Origin: Alphaproteobacteria bacterium | GTDB lineage: Bacteria > Myxococcota_A > UBA796 > GCA-2862545 | NCBI GenBank assembly: GCA_020632955.1 | Contig: JACKEO010000001.1 | Span: forward strand, 456,001-520,000 | Direction: 5' to 3' | Length of the DNA stretch: 64,000 nt | In this document: piece after piece, positions 17,792 through 24,324 of the stretch | How positions within the stretch are numbered: the stretch's first letter is position 1 | Layout of the letters: each line of letters opens with the position of its first letter | Notes under the pieces: model-generated | What the model was told of the DNA's origin: nothing | Databases searched by the model: none | What the model saw: only the letters and a program-made list of their open reading frames with translations | Made by a program: the position numbers and the translations under genes

Positions 17792-18561
17792 CAGATGCTC
17801 CGCATCCGTCCGCCGTCCACCGCCAGGCTCGCACCCCGGACGTAGCCGGCCGCGGGGCTGCAGAGGAAGGCCACCACGCCGGCGAGCTCGTCGGGGCTGG
17901 CGAGGCGCGCCTCGGGCACCGCCGCGAGCCAGCCCTCCTCCACCTCCGCCTCGCTCCTGCCGGTACGCCCGGCGATGGCCGTGCGCAGGCCGTCGAGCCG
18001 CTCGGTGGTGGTGAACCCGGGCAGCACGTTGTTGATGGTGACCCCGGGGGGCAGCTCGCGCGACATGGACTTCGACCAGCTGGCCATCGCGCCCCGCACC
18101 GTGTTGCTGACGCCCAGGCCGTCGATGGGCTCGCGCACCGAGGTGGACAGCACCGTGACGATGCGGCCGTAGCCGGCCTCCACCATGCCGGGGAGCAGGG
18201 CCTGCACCAGCACCTGGGCCGACAGCACGTGCTCCGCGAAGGTACGGGCCAGCTTGTCGGTGGACTCGTCGAGCAGGCGCCCTCCCGGCGGGCCCCCGGT
18301 GTTGTGCACCAGGATCTGCACGCGCAGGCCCTGCACCGCGGCACGCAGGCCCTCGGTGTCGGACAGGTCGGCGGCCAGGGCCTGGGCCGACGGGGCGCCG
18401 GCCTCCCTCAACGCAGGCAGGAGGGCCTCGAGCCGGTCGGCGCGACGCGACAGCACCACCAGGTCGGCTCCCTGGCGCGCGAGCTGCAGGGCCGTGGCGC
18501 GACCGATGCCGGCGCTGGCGCCACACACCAGGGCACGTCGTCCTCGCAGATCCAGATCCAT
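17791..18561 (-). CDS. SDR-family protein lacking the classical catalytic Tyr/Lys
   Basis: 256 aa; the start overlaps the preceding stop by 1 bp. The nucleotide motif GASAGIG is at 14-20 and an NTG-like HNTGG follows at about 86. Where classical SDRs have Ser...Tyr-x3-Lys, this protein reads STSVREPIDGLGVSNTVRG, with Ser152 and Arg156 at the Tyr and Lys positions. A subgroup of SDRs with an SN-x2-R variant is familiar from annotated genomes, but its chemistry is poorly defined. The C-terminus (AGYVRGASLAVDGG) is typical. It may act as a reductase with altered chemistry or as a binding partner in the pathway. Confidence 0.75.
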   Translation of the reverse strand: MDLDLRGRRALVCGASAGIGRATALQLARQGADLVVLSRRADRLEALLPALREAGAPSAQALAADLSDTEGLRAAVQGLRVQILVHNTGGPPGGRLLDESTDKLARTFAEHVLSAQVLVQALLPGMVEAGYGRIVTVLSTSVREPIDGLGVSNTVRGAMASWSKSMSRELPPGVTINNVLPGFTTTERLDGLRTAIAGRTGRSEAEVEEGWLAAVPEARLASPDELAGVVAFLCSPAAGYVRGASLAVDGGRMRSI

Positions 18562-19979
18562 CAGGTGCTCCTCGGGGCGTCCCGGCCGAGCGGGACGTGG
18601 GCGATGACCTTGAGCTCCACCGCGATCGGGGTGGGCAGCGCACGCACCGCCAGGGTGGTGCGCGTGGGGCCGACGGGCCCGAGCAGCTCGGCGTACACCG
18701 CGTTGTAGGCAGCGAAGTCGCGGTCCATGTCGACCAGGAAGGCGGTGACGTCCACCACGTCGGCCAGGGAGGCGCCGGCGGCCTCGAGCACGGCGCGGAC
18801 GTTGCCGATGCAGGCGCGCGTCTGGGCGGCGACGTCGTACGGCAGCGGCGCGCCGGCGGCGTCGCGGATGGGGCCCCCGGGGATGGCGTCGGTGCCGGGC
18901 TGACGGGGCCCCACGCCCGAGAGGTAGAGCAGATCGTCCACGCGACGCGCGTGCGGGTAGGCGCCCACCGGCGCGGCCGCCGTGGCCGTGGTGACCGAGG
19001 CCGAACGGGTGGGGGCAGGCTCGGGCGCGCGCGGTGCCGGCGGGGTCGGCACGTCCTCCTCGTCCTCGTCGGAGACGGGATCGAGCACCTCGCGGTGGCC
19101 GTGCCAGACCTCCACGTCGTCCTCGTCGAACTCCTTGTCGCCCCGGGCCTCGCCCGTGGGGGTGAGCCCCACCACCGCGCCGCCCGTGCCGTGCACGGCC
19201 TCGTAGGCGAGCACCTCGCCGTGGTGGTGGTTGTGCTGGCCCATGAGCGCCGAGAGGAACCACATGGGCTTGAAGCTCACCACCTTCCGCACCCGCACCT
19301 CGCGGTGGATGGTGCGGGAGAGCTGCGCCACGTCCTCCAGTCGGCCCTGGCCGAGGAACTCCAGGATCTTGCGGTTCCACTCGTCGTCCTTCGCGGAGTG
19401 GACGTGGTCGTCGGCGGGGTCGATCCAGTCGGTGAAGAGGCGGTTCGACAGGGTGCTCACCACCACGGCGACCGCCCGGCGACCCGTGGACGCGACCGCG
19501 TCGCGCGCGGCCTTCGCCAGCACCAGGGTCTCGGCGCGGTCGGCGTAGACGTTGCTGCTCACGATCACCGCGGGGATGCGGGAGTCCGGGTCCAGCAGCT
19601 TCAGCGCCACCACCGAGCCCGTGTCGATGGGGAAGCCGTCGTACGCCACGGTGCGCGAGGCGAGACCGCGGCGCTCGTTCGCCTCGTGCCACGCCCGGGC
19701 GAGCTCGGTGTCCATCGTGAAGCGGTACGGGATCGACCCGAGCGCGTGGAAGAGCTCGTCGACGTGCACCCAGGTGGGCGCGGGGTGGGCCTGGAGCTGG
19801 TGGCCGATGACGCTGGGCCACATCGTGCTGTAGACCAGCAGCACGTCGGGCTGGAGCGCGGCGATGCGCGCCGCGGCCTGATCGAAGGCGTCGCGGAGCC
19901 GACGGTAGCCGGGGCTCGCATCGGGCGTGAGCAGCGGGTGGGGCAGACCGGGCACCACCCAGCCCTGGAGGATGGTCAT
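18561..19979 (-). CDS. Fusion: AmnA-like extradiol dioxygenase alpha subunit + RidA-type 2-aminomuconate deaminase
   Basis: 472 aa; ATG 19979 overlaps the AmnB-like stop by 4 bp. Residues ~1-285 are a LigB-fold domain that starts like class III extradiol enzymes (GLPHPLL, His 14). It has VYSTMW where the catalytic paralogue has SPHW, so the second iron His is missing, as in a structural alpha subunit. An acidic then Pro/Ala-rich linker spans ~285-336. Residues ~337-472 are a complete RidA/YjgF domain with the deaminase-like blocks GAYPHARRVDDLLYLSGVGPRQPGT and PTRTTLAVRALP (Arg about 440). In Pseudomonas, AmnA and AmnD are separate proteins. No stop codon lies between the domains here. The fusion would couple ring cleavage to deamination of 2-aminomuconate (inference). 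Confidence 0.8.
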   Translation of the reverse strand: MTILQGWVVPGLPHPLLTPDASPGYRRLRDAFDQAAARIAALQPDVLLVYSTMWPSVIGHQLQAHPAPTWVHVDELFHALGSIPYRFTMDTELARAWHEANERRGLASRTVAYDGFPIDTGSVVALKLLDPDSRIPAVIVSSNVYADRAETLVLAKAARDAVASTGRRAVAVVVSTLSNRLFTDWIDPADDHVHSAKDDEWNRKILEFLGQGRLEDVAQLSRTIHREVRVRKVVSFKPMWFLSALMGQHNHHHGEVLAYEAVHGTGGAVVGLTPTGEARGDKEFDEDDVEVWHGHREVLDPVSDEDEEDVPTPPAPRAPEPAPTRSASVTTATAAAPVGAYPHARRVDDLLYLSGVGPRQPGTDAIPGGPIRDAAGAPLPYDVAAQTRACIGNVRAVLEAAGASLADVVDVTAFLVDMDRDFAAYNAVYAELLGPVGPTRTTLAVRALPTPIAVELKVIAHVPLGRDAPRST

Positions 19980-20869
19980 GCCGCCCTCTCGGGCCAGAAG
20001 CCCATCACGGCGTTGCCCGTGCCGATCACGGTGCCGTAGCCGTACAGCTCCGCCCCCTGCGTGGGGAAGCCCAGCGCGGAGAGCATCCACGTGAGCGAGC
20101 CCGCGTCGGTCTCGCCGATGGCCTGGGTGGTGAGCTCGTGCAGGATGGAGACGAGCTCGCGGGTGCGGCCCTCGCGCAGCATGCGGATGGCCTTCATGTC
20201 CCAGAGGTGCTGGCCGTGGTGGGTGATGTGCTCGCGGCTCATGTCCTCGGGCAGCGGCCCCTCCGTGGTGAAGTGGCGGTGCGACAGGCTGTTGGACGAC
20301 AGGAGCACGGCGCGGCGCCCGCTGGCCTCGATGGCCCGCGCGGTGGCACGCCCCAGCGCGATCGCCTGCTCCTGCATCACGTCGACCCCGTAGTAGGCCG
20401 ACGCGCGGCAGGAGCTGATGGCCACGATGGGCCGGCTCCAGGCCGGGTCGGTGAGGTGGCAGGAGACCAGCGTGCCGTAGTCCACGCGGAAGTCGGGGTT
20501 GCGCATCATCGACGAGACCAGGCCCTCGGCCCGCGCCTCCTCGTGGATCGCCTCGGCGAGCGCGACGTCGACGTCCAGCGCGTAGCGGTAGCGGAAGAGG
20601 TTCGGGAACACCGGGTCCACCGACAGGCTCTCGAAGCGCGGCACGCCGAGCAGGTGCCAGCCCACGTAGGTCTGCCAGTGGGGCGAGAGCACCACGAGCA
20701 CGTCGTGCTCCACCTGCGCGAGATCGGCACGCAGGCGCTCGTAGCCCCACCGCAGCGTCTCCCAGCCGCACTCCGCGCGCGGTTCGTTCTGCGGGGGGTT
20801 CTCGGCGTAGACGAGGTGAGGCGGGTGCGGCGCCAGCAGACCGGCGACGATGCGACCGCGGGCAGCCAT
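19976..20869 (-). CDS. AmnB-like catalytic subunit of a class III extradiol (aminophenol-type) dioxygenase
   Basis: 297 aa; ATG 20869 has GGGAGG 4 nt upstream and is the first gene of the operon. LigB fold. Putative iron ligands are His15 (LLAPHPPH), His64 (VVLSPHW) and Glu253 (GETDAG), matching the two-His-one-Glu set and spacing of AmnB; a SLSHRHF block carries the usual catalytic-site His. Known homologues cleave 2-aminophenol between C1 and C6 with O2 and Fe2+, giving 2-aminomuconate semialdehyde. The next gene encodes the partner subunit. The precise phenol cannot be read from sequence. Catechol- or protocatechuate-like substrates remain possible, but the RidA and AMSDH-type partners argue for an amino-substituted one. 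Confidence 0.8.
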   Translation of the reverse strand: MAARGRIVAGLLAPHPPHLVYAENPPQNEPRAECGWETLRWGYERLRADLAQVEHDVLVVLSPHWQTYVGWHLLGVPRFESLSVDPVFPNLFRYRYALDVDVALAEAIHEEARAEGLVSSMMRNPDFRVDYGTLVSCHLTDPAWSRPIVAISSCRASAYYGVDVMQEQAIALGRATARAIEASGRRAVLLSSNSLSHRHFTTEGPLPEDMSREHITHHGQHLWDMKAIRMLREGRTRELVSILHELTTQAIGETDAGSLTWMLSALGFPTQGAELYGYGTVIGTGNAVMGFWPERAA

Positions 20870-20937
20870 GTGCCCTCCCAGGATGCACCGGGGCTAACCC
20901 CCGGGCGGCGTGCGCGCGGCGCGACCCCACGGCGAGG

Positions 20938-20953
20938 TGCACGCGACCCGCCA
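20938..20953 (-). promoter_or_regulatory. Possible sigma-54 promoter for the aminophenol-type operon
   Basis: On the minus strand the sequence reads TGGCGG-N5-GTGCA, with exactly 10 nt between GG and GC. The -24 element deviates at its last two bases. The predicted start is near 20927, giving a ~58-nt leader before ATG 20869. The leader includes a small hairpin (CCGGGG/CCCCGG arms, 20888-20904). The same 125-bp region also serves the divergent gene at 20995, which has TAGGCT at 20961 as a possible -10. Confidence 0.35.
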
Positions 20954-20994
20954 CCTTCGGTAGGCTCTGCCGACCCCCGCACCCCAGGGTCCCG

Positions 20995-21951
20995 ATGACG
21001 CGCCACCTCCTCCCCCTCCTGCTCCTCCTCTCCACCCAGGCCCACGCGGGCGAGACCTTCGAGGAGCTCCAACGCTACTGGTCCATGGAGCTGGGCGCGG
21101 GCTTCGAGCTCAGCGCCGACATCACGGGCAACGTGCGCGACATCGCCCGCCCCTACGCCTCGGGGGACGTGGCCTCCGATCTGCCTCTCGGCGGCGGCTT
21201 CTTCTTCCGCAACGTGCTGCGCTACCCGCTGGGCAAGGCCTCCCCCGCCCTGCTCGCCCGCATCGCCTACGCGAACACCGCGACGTCGGGCGCCCTCGAC
21301 ACCCACGGCGACTACACGCGCGGTGCCGAGCGCCTCGAGGTGCTGGTGGGCCCGGGCGTCTGCGTGGACGATCACGCCTGCCTCTTCGCCACCTTCGGCT
21401 GGCGCCACGTGGGCACCTTCGACGACAACTACCCGATCACCAACCTCGCCGCGGCCCTGGGCAACAGCGACGAGTTCACGGTCGACAGCTTCACGGCACC
21501 CTACCTGGGCGCCATCATCGGCGAGACGCTGGTCAACGGCCTGCTGTCCACCGTCGACTTCGACAACCAGCGCGTGGCCATCGACGTCACGGACGACGTG
21601 GTCATGCAGGGCGGCATGCTCGCCACCGTGATCGGTGCCGGCCAGCGCATCACGGTGGACGGCGGCGTCGGCTACTTCGTCCTCCACCAGATCCACACGG
21701 CCACCACGCGGGTCACGAAGGACGTGGCCGACGCGCCGGACGACGTGACCAGCTTCGACTACGACTGGGAGAAGGGCCTGGGCGCCGTGGGCATCGACCT
21801 GGGCACCTCCATCGGCCTGCTGCCCGATCGCTTCCCGGTCCAGCTCGCCCTCGGCCTGCGGGGCAGCCTCGTGGCGCTGGTCGACCTCGATCGCGACCGC
21901 AGCGTCGGCACCTACGTCTTCGCGAGCGGCTTCCTCTCGGCGAAGTGGTGA
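20995..21951 (+). CDS. Secreted protein of unknown function, possibly an outer-membrane beta-barrel
   Basis: 318 aa. The N-terminal MTRHLLPLLLLLSTQAHA is a clear Sec signal peptide with an AxA cleavage site. The mature part has alternating polar and hydrophobic strands, many Gly and aromatic residues, and ends in a strand-like segment finishing with Trp (FASGFLSAKW), which fits a beta-barrel closing strand ending in an aromatic residue. No named family recognised. It is divergent from the dioxygenase operon, so an outer-membrane porin for that pathway's substrate is conceivable but unproven. Confidence 0.6.
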   Translation: MTRHLLPLLLLLSTQAHAGETFEELQRYWSMELGAGFELSADITGNVRDIARPYASGDVASDLPLGGGFFFRNVLRYPLGKASPALLARIAYANTATSGALDTHGDYTRGAERLEVLVGPGVCVDDHACLFATFGWRHVGTFDDNYPITNLAAALGNSDEFTVDSFTAPYLGAIIGETLVNGLLSTVDFDNQRVAIDVTDDVVMQGGMLATVIGAGQRITVDGGVGYFVLHQIHTATTRVTKDVADAPDDVTSFDYDWEKGLGAVGIDLGTSIGLLPDRFPVQLALGLRGSLVALVDLDRDRSVGTYVFASGFLSAKW

Positions 21952-22012
21952 CGTGGCCGGGGTCCTCGCCGGCCTGCGTCCGCCCGCGGTACGCTGCGCC
22001 CTCGGGGACCCC

Positions 22013-22453
22013 ATGACGCTCGGCCGCTCCATGCTCGCCACGGCCCTGGTGGCCACGCTGCCCGCGCCCCTCGCGCGCGCGGACGGCACCCCCGCCGACC
22101 GGATGCCCACGCCACGCGCCGAACGCTGCGTGGGCTTCGTCTCGGCCGTCGACGAGGGCGAGGCCGCCGCCCCGATGGGTCTGCACTACGAGGAGGTCAA
22201 GCCCGCCCTCCACGCCGCCATCCAGTTCGCGGCCTACTGCCCGCGCCCGGCCGGCGTGTCGCGCCTGCACCTCACCTTCGAGCTGATGGTGGGCTGCGAC
22301 GGTCTCGTGTCGGAGATCGAGGTGTCCGACGACGGGGGGGCCCCGGCCACCTACGTGACCTGCGTGCGCGAGGTGCTCCAGAAGGCCGACTTCCCCGCCC
22401 ACGACATGCGCGACGGCTTCCCCATCACCTACCCGGTGAACGTGGCCTGGTGA
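22013..22453 (+). CDS. Small secreted protein, AgmX/PglI or TonB C-terminal-like domain
   Basis: 146 aa from ATG 22013 (GGGGA 4 nt upstream); the in-frame GTG at 21953 has no signal peptide and was not used. A signal peptide ends at ARA (about 28). The C-terminal ~70 residues (LHLTFELMVGCDGLVSEIEV, CVREVLQKADFP, YPVNVAW) resemble the proline-poor TonB-C/AgmX-PglI-type fold, in which a Cys in the first strand and another before the helix often pair. The convergent neighbour has a similar domain, so the two may be an old duplication. Confidence 0.55.
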   Translation: MTLGRSMLATALVATLPAPLARADGTPADRMPTPRAERCVGFVSAVDEGEAAAPMGLHYEEVKPALHAAIQFAAYCPRPAGVSRLHLTFELMVGCDGLVSEIEVSDDGGAPATYVTCVREVLQKADFPAHDMRDGFPITYPVNVAW

Positions 22454-22464
22454 GGCGGAGGGGG

Positions 22465-22926
22465 TCAGGCGAGCGGGAAGACGAAGGGGTACGTGACCAC
22501 CACGATGCCGCCCCCCTCGGGCGCCGCGAAGCGCGTGCCACGCACCACCTCGAGCACGCAGGCCTCGGCCGTGTCGTCGCGGAGGCTGGTGGAGCGCACC
22601 GAGGCCTTCTTCACCGACCCGTCGGCGTCGACGACGAAGTAGACCAGCACCTTGCCCGGCCGGGCGCCCGATGCGTGGCAGGCCGCGAGGGCCTCCCGCT
22701 GCGAGGCCAGCGCCCCGTCGATCGCGGTGCGCGGCAGCCGACCGAGCACCACCGGCTCCGGCAGGATCGGCTCGGCGTCGAAGCGCACCGCGGGCGCCTC
22801 CTCGACCGGGGCGGCCTCGGGCGCCGGTGCCGGCGCCTCGACGGGGGCGGGGGCACCGCACGCGAGCAACAGGGGGAGCCAGGAGGTCATGCGGGGAGTC
22901 TGCCACAGAGCGGGCCGCCGCGTCAT
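22465..22926 (-). CDS. Small lipoprotein with AgmX/PglI-like C-terminal domain
   Basis: 153 aa from ATG 22926. The internal ATG at 22890 was considered, but it has no ribosome site and would leave a signal peptide without positive charge. The signal segment ends in LLLAC, followed by an Ala/Pro/Glu-rich spacer. The C-terminal domain (REALAACHASGARPGKVLVYFVVDADGSVKKASVRS and VTYPFVFPLA) is the AgmX/TonB-C-like module seen in the convergent gene 11 bp away. Its start lies at the edge of an inverted-repeat element. Function unknown. Confidence 0.55.
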   Translation of the reverse strand: MTRRPALWQTPRMTSWLPLLLACGAPAPVEAPAPAPEAAPVEEAPAVRFDAEPILPEPVVLGRLPRTAIDGALASQREALAACHASGARPGKVLVYFVVDADGSVKKASVRSTSLRDDTAEACVLEVVRGTRFAAPEGGGIVVVTYPFVFPLA

Positions 22927-23087
22927 GGCGCCCCCCGCCTGACCTGATCGGCACCGAGCCGAGACCGGCGCGCGTCGGACCGAGGAGAAGGAGAGAAGGC
23001 TTGGCTCGCGCCACGTCGAGCGACGCCGACGACGGACCGGCGTGCGTCGGGCCGGCGAATGCCATCAGGTCAGGCGGGGGTCGCCAT
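22925..23087. repeat. 163-bp element with 24-bp terminal inverted repeats (MITE-like candidate)
   Basis: The sequence at 22925-22948 (ATGGCGCCCCCCGCC...) is the reverse complement of 23064-23087 with a single mismatch over 24 bp, and pairing stops abruptly at both outer ends. The interior holds a second pair, direct copies of GACCGGCG-(C/T)-GCGTCGG at about 22973 and 23037, and an AAGGAGAGAAGG tract. It has no coding frame and sits between two minus-strand genes. No clear target-site duplication is visible. Confidence 0.55.
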
Positions 23088-24172
23088 CAGGCGGGCAGCG
23101 GCGCGCGGTAGGCGGGGAAGTAGCCGGTGGCCCGGAGGGCCTCGACCGAGGTGCCCGCGCGGCGCGCACGCGCCTCGGTCAGCGCGCGCTCGGTCTCGGA
23201 GTCGAGCACGCAGCGCCCGGTGAAGAAGGGCAATCGGCGCCCTCCGCTCGCGGCCTTGAAGGCGAAGAGCGCGTCGTCGGCCGTGAGCCCCCCTCCGAGG
23301 TGGACCCGCGCCAGGCCCGCGTCCGAGGCCCAGGCCAACGCCGCGTCCACCATCTGGTTCATCACCCCGGTGCGCCCCGCCGTGCGGTGCGAGCCGGCCA
23401 GGTGGTAGTGCAGCAGCTCGCCCCAGCGCATCCACAGCGAGGCCGCGACCACCTCGCCCGCCGCGTCCACCACCTCCACGATGCGCAGGTCGTCGCCCAG
23501 CCCGTCCCTCAGCGCCGTGTAGTAGGCATCGGGGAAGAAGTAGTAGGGCCGCGCCTCCACCCGCTCCATCGTCTCGTCGTAGATGCGACGGAAGGCGCCC
23601 CCCGGGGCCAGATCGGCCTCGGTCACCACCCGGGTTCGCGGCGTGTGGCCCCCCTTGGCCGCCTTGCGCACCTTGTTCCGCCACTGGGGCACCGCCCGCG
23701 CGAAGACGGCCTCGTGCCCCCCCTCGAGCTCGACCGCGATGGTCTCGTTGTGCGGCCTGAGCTCCAGGTGGGCGTCCGCGCCGTGCAAGAGCGCCTGCCC
23801 CTCCAGCAGCGAGCCCACGCGCAACAGCTCCGCCACCACCCCACGCTCCCGTGCCGTGGCGCGGAAGGCCTCCCGGAAGGCACGCCAGGCCGCTGCCGGC
23901 GTGCCAGCAGGCGCCCAGATGCCGGCGTAGCCATAGGGCGACACGAGGTCGACCAGCGGCCCCCCCAGCCCGGCCTCCGCGATGAGATCCGGGTCCACGA
24001 CACGCTTGAGGTACGGGTAGAGGAACGGCCCGGGCTCGCCCACCGCCACCTCCCAGCGCGCCCCGTCGGACGCCTCCACGGCGCGGCCATAGCCGGGGCC
24101 GAAGTAGACGTCGGGCCAGGGCAGGTCGGCCTGCCCGGCCGCATCCACGTCGAGGAAGCTCAGGCTGATCAC
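23087..24172 (-). CDS. FemAB/GNAT-like acyl- or aminoacyltransferase (BioF2-like domain)
   Basis: 361 aa from GTG 24172 with GGAGG 4 nt upstream. Two halves resembling the GNAT fold are visible. The second carries AVPQWRNKVRKAAKGGHTPR, EARPYYFFPDAYYTALRDGLGDDLRIVEV and LWMRWGELLHYHLAGSHRTAGRTGVMNQMV, the pattern of FemAB/BioF2-type transferases that use acyl-CoA or aminoacyl-tRNA. In polysaccharide loci such enzymes often acylate sugars or lipid-linked intermediates. It lies at the edge of the polysaccharide locus, so sugar N-acylation is possible (inference). Confidence 0.65.
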   Translation of the reverse strand: MISLSFLDVDAAGQADLPWPDVYFGPGYGRAVEASDGARWEVAVGEPGPFLYPYLKRVVDPDLIAEAGLGGPLVDLVSPYGYAGIWAPAGTPAAAWRAFREAFRATARERGVVAELLRVGSLLEGQALLHGADAHLELRPHNETIAVELEGGHEAVFARAVPQWRNKVRKAAKGGHTPRTRVVTEADLAPGGAFRRIYDETMERVEARPYYFFPDAYYTALRDGLGDDLRIVEVVDAAGEVVAASLWMRWGELLHYHLAGSHRTAGRTGVMNQMVDAALAWASDAGLARVHLGGGLTADDALFAFKAASGGRRLPFFTGRCVLDSETERALTEARARRAGTSVEALRATGYFPAYRAPLPA

Positions 24173-24243
24173 ACGACCTCCGCGGGCTCCCCTACCCGGA
24201 CCCGACCGCGCTGTCGGGGAGAAGGGCGCGGAGGCCGGACGCA

Positions 24244-24278
24244 CGAGGGCCCGGCGCGACACGGGGTCGGGCCGGGCC
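24244..24278 (-). terminator. Strong hairpin downstream of the collagen-like lipoprotein gene
   Basis: AGGGCCCGGC pairs with GCCGGGCCCT (10 bp). After one G-G mismatch the stem continues with CGAC/GTCG around a 5-nt loop. It lies 47 nt beyond the lipoprotein stop. No T-tract follows. Confidence 0.45.
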
Positions 24279-24324
24279 CTGGGGAGCCCCGGCGCCAGGG
24301 ACGCCAGGGCAACAAAGGACCTCG

